The position numbers were made by a program, and so were the translations under genes. The notes beneath the pieces are model-generated. The model was not told the origin of the DNA. It ran no database searches and was given only the letters and a program-made list of their open reading frames with translations. A stretch of DNA of 64,000 nt from Methanoregula sp. (lineage in GTDB: Archaea; Halobacteriota; Methanomicrobia; Methanomicrobiales; Methanospirillaceae): the NCBI GenBank assembly GCA_026394605.1, contig JAPKXY010000030.1, positions 1-64,000 on the forward strand. The letters are read 5' to 3'. Below are positions 63,322 through 64,000 of this stretch, one piece after another. The stretch's first letter is position 1; every line of letters begins with the position of its first letter.

Positions 63322-64000
63322 TCATTGGCACACGGGGTAGTAAGCTCGCGCTCGCGCAGACCGCCACTGTCTGTGGGAAGCTTGCTGCAATGGGAATTGA
63401 CGCTGAAAAAAAGGTCATCGCCACGCAGGGGGACACAGTGACTGGCGTACCGCTCCATGAGATCGGTGGACAGGGCGTCTTTGTGCGGGCGCTTGATGAT
63501 GCAATCCTTGTAGGTGAGATTGACTGCGCAGTGCACAGCATGAAGGACATCCCTGCATTCCGACCTTATGGACTGTTCATGGCTGCCATTATCAAGCGTG
63601 ATCCCCCTGCTGACTATATCGCGTACCATTCAGTCCTCGCGGGTGTCAGGGTAATTGGCACGTCCAGCATCCGCCGTCGCGCCCAGCTGCTCCGCCATGA
63701 TCCAGACCTTACTGTAAAAGACTTGCGCGGGAACGTGGACACGCGGATCCGAAAACTGAACGCAGGGGAGTACGATGCGATCGTGCTTGCGGAAGCAGGT
63801 CTGATGCGTCTCGGGATACGGGTTCCCGGTGAGCGCCTGCCGCCTGACACCTTTGTCCCGTCTCCCAATCAGGGGACAATTGCAGTCGTGAGTCGCGCTG
63901 ACCCTTCGCTTATGGAGACCCTCTCCGCCCTCGACCACCCGCAGACCCGGAATGATGTGGCTATCGAGAGGGCGGTGATGGAGCAGATGGGCGGGGGATG
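63312..64000 (+). CDS. hemC: Hydroxymethylbilane synthase (partial, 3' end off window)
   Basis: The first 229 residues are in the window ([20 protein letters not shown] at the start). [31 protein letters not shown] and [20 protein letters not shown] match the enzyme that polymerises four porphobilinogens. The dipyrromethane-attachment Cys lies beyond the window. It ends the visible hemA-B-L-C cluster. Confidence 0.96.
   Translation, partial: MSIIIGTRGSKLALAQTATVCGKLAAMGIDAEKKVIATQGDTVTGVPLHEIGGQGVFVRALDDAILVGEIDCAVHSMKDIPAFRPYGLFMAAIIKRDPPADYIAYHSVLAGVRVIGTSSIRRRAQLLRHDPDLTVKDLRGNVDTRIRKLNAGEYDAIVLAEAGLMRLGIRVPGERLPPDTFVPSPNQGTIAVVSRADPSLMETLSALDHPQTRNDVAIERAVMEQMGGG

Overview
The window comes from a methanogenic archaeon, most likely a member of the Methanomicrobiales (Methanoregula-like) lineage. 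The evidence is a methanogenesis marker protein 14 gene, archaeal-type information-processing genes (DnaG primase, TFE, Trm56, archaeal AlaRS), archaeal lipid genes (CarS and a Tes-like tetraether synthase), a type IV pilin with the archaeal N-terminal signal, and the DUF39/NIL-ferredoxin/UPF0280 sulfide-assimilation trio known from methanogens. Core genes are moderately GC-rich, tightly packed, and joined by many ATGA-type overlaps. Several starts are TTG or GTG with good GGAGGTG-like ribosome binding sites.

Layout. 0-5.6 kb: thiol/iron redox genes (ferredoxin-thioredoxin reductase, glutaredoxin-like protein, ferritin-like protein) and carAB. 5.7-8.8 kb: a pilin and two tandem membrane-PAS sensors, only one of which has a kinase domain. 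8.9-13.6 kb: mobA, an O6-alkylguanine methyltransferase, an XPD/Rad3 helicase and purB. 13.7-20.8 kb: a cupredoxin-like lipoprotein, argG, an FMN-binding protein, marker 14 with a small partner, argF, purD and pyrE. 20.7-22.9 kb: the divergent lipid pair carS/tes. 22.9-28.9 kb: alanine dehydrogenase, dnaG, pyrC, small conserved genes and tRNA-Leu. 29-32.5 kb: ACT regulator, HD protein, tfe, ATP-grasp enzyme and trm56. 32.5-37 kb: three back-to-back hairpins, then the sulfide/homocysteine operon, then NIF3 and a SWIM protein.

37.4-50.3 kb is an AT-rich accessory block, apparently an integrated plasmid or virus. It carries two tyrosine recombinases, a PrimPol-D5 replication protein, a ribbon-helix-helix regulator, a SprT-like metallopeptidase, a DUF4145 protein and repeat-rich surface proteins. 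It also holds two clusters of short repeats that look like replication or partition sites. Its most unusual gene encodes five and a bit tandem copies of a segment resembling the core-binding domain of tyrosine recombinases, with no catalytic domain.

The block ends 43 bp upstream of alaS. The alaS reading frame is conserved from its archaeal N-terminus onward but is interrupted by an in-frame TAG at codon 32. From 53 to 64 kb the chromosome resumes with a membrane wHTH protein, a surface protein, hisH, a PAPS-reductase-like enzyme, a 26-residue Lys/Ala-rich peptide gene, tRNA-Gly, and a tetrapyrrole cluster (precorrin-2 dehydrogenase, hemA, hemB, hemL, hemC) that feeds sirohaem and F430 synthesis. 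All functional calls rest on reading the sequence and on recalled family knowledge. No database searches were run.
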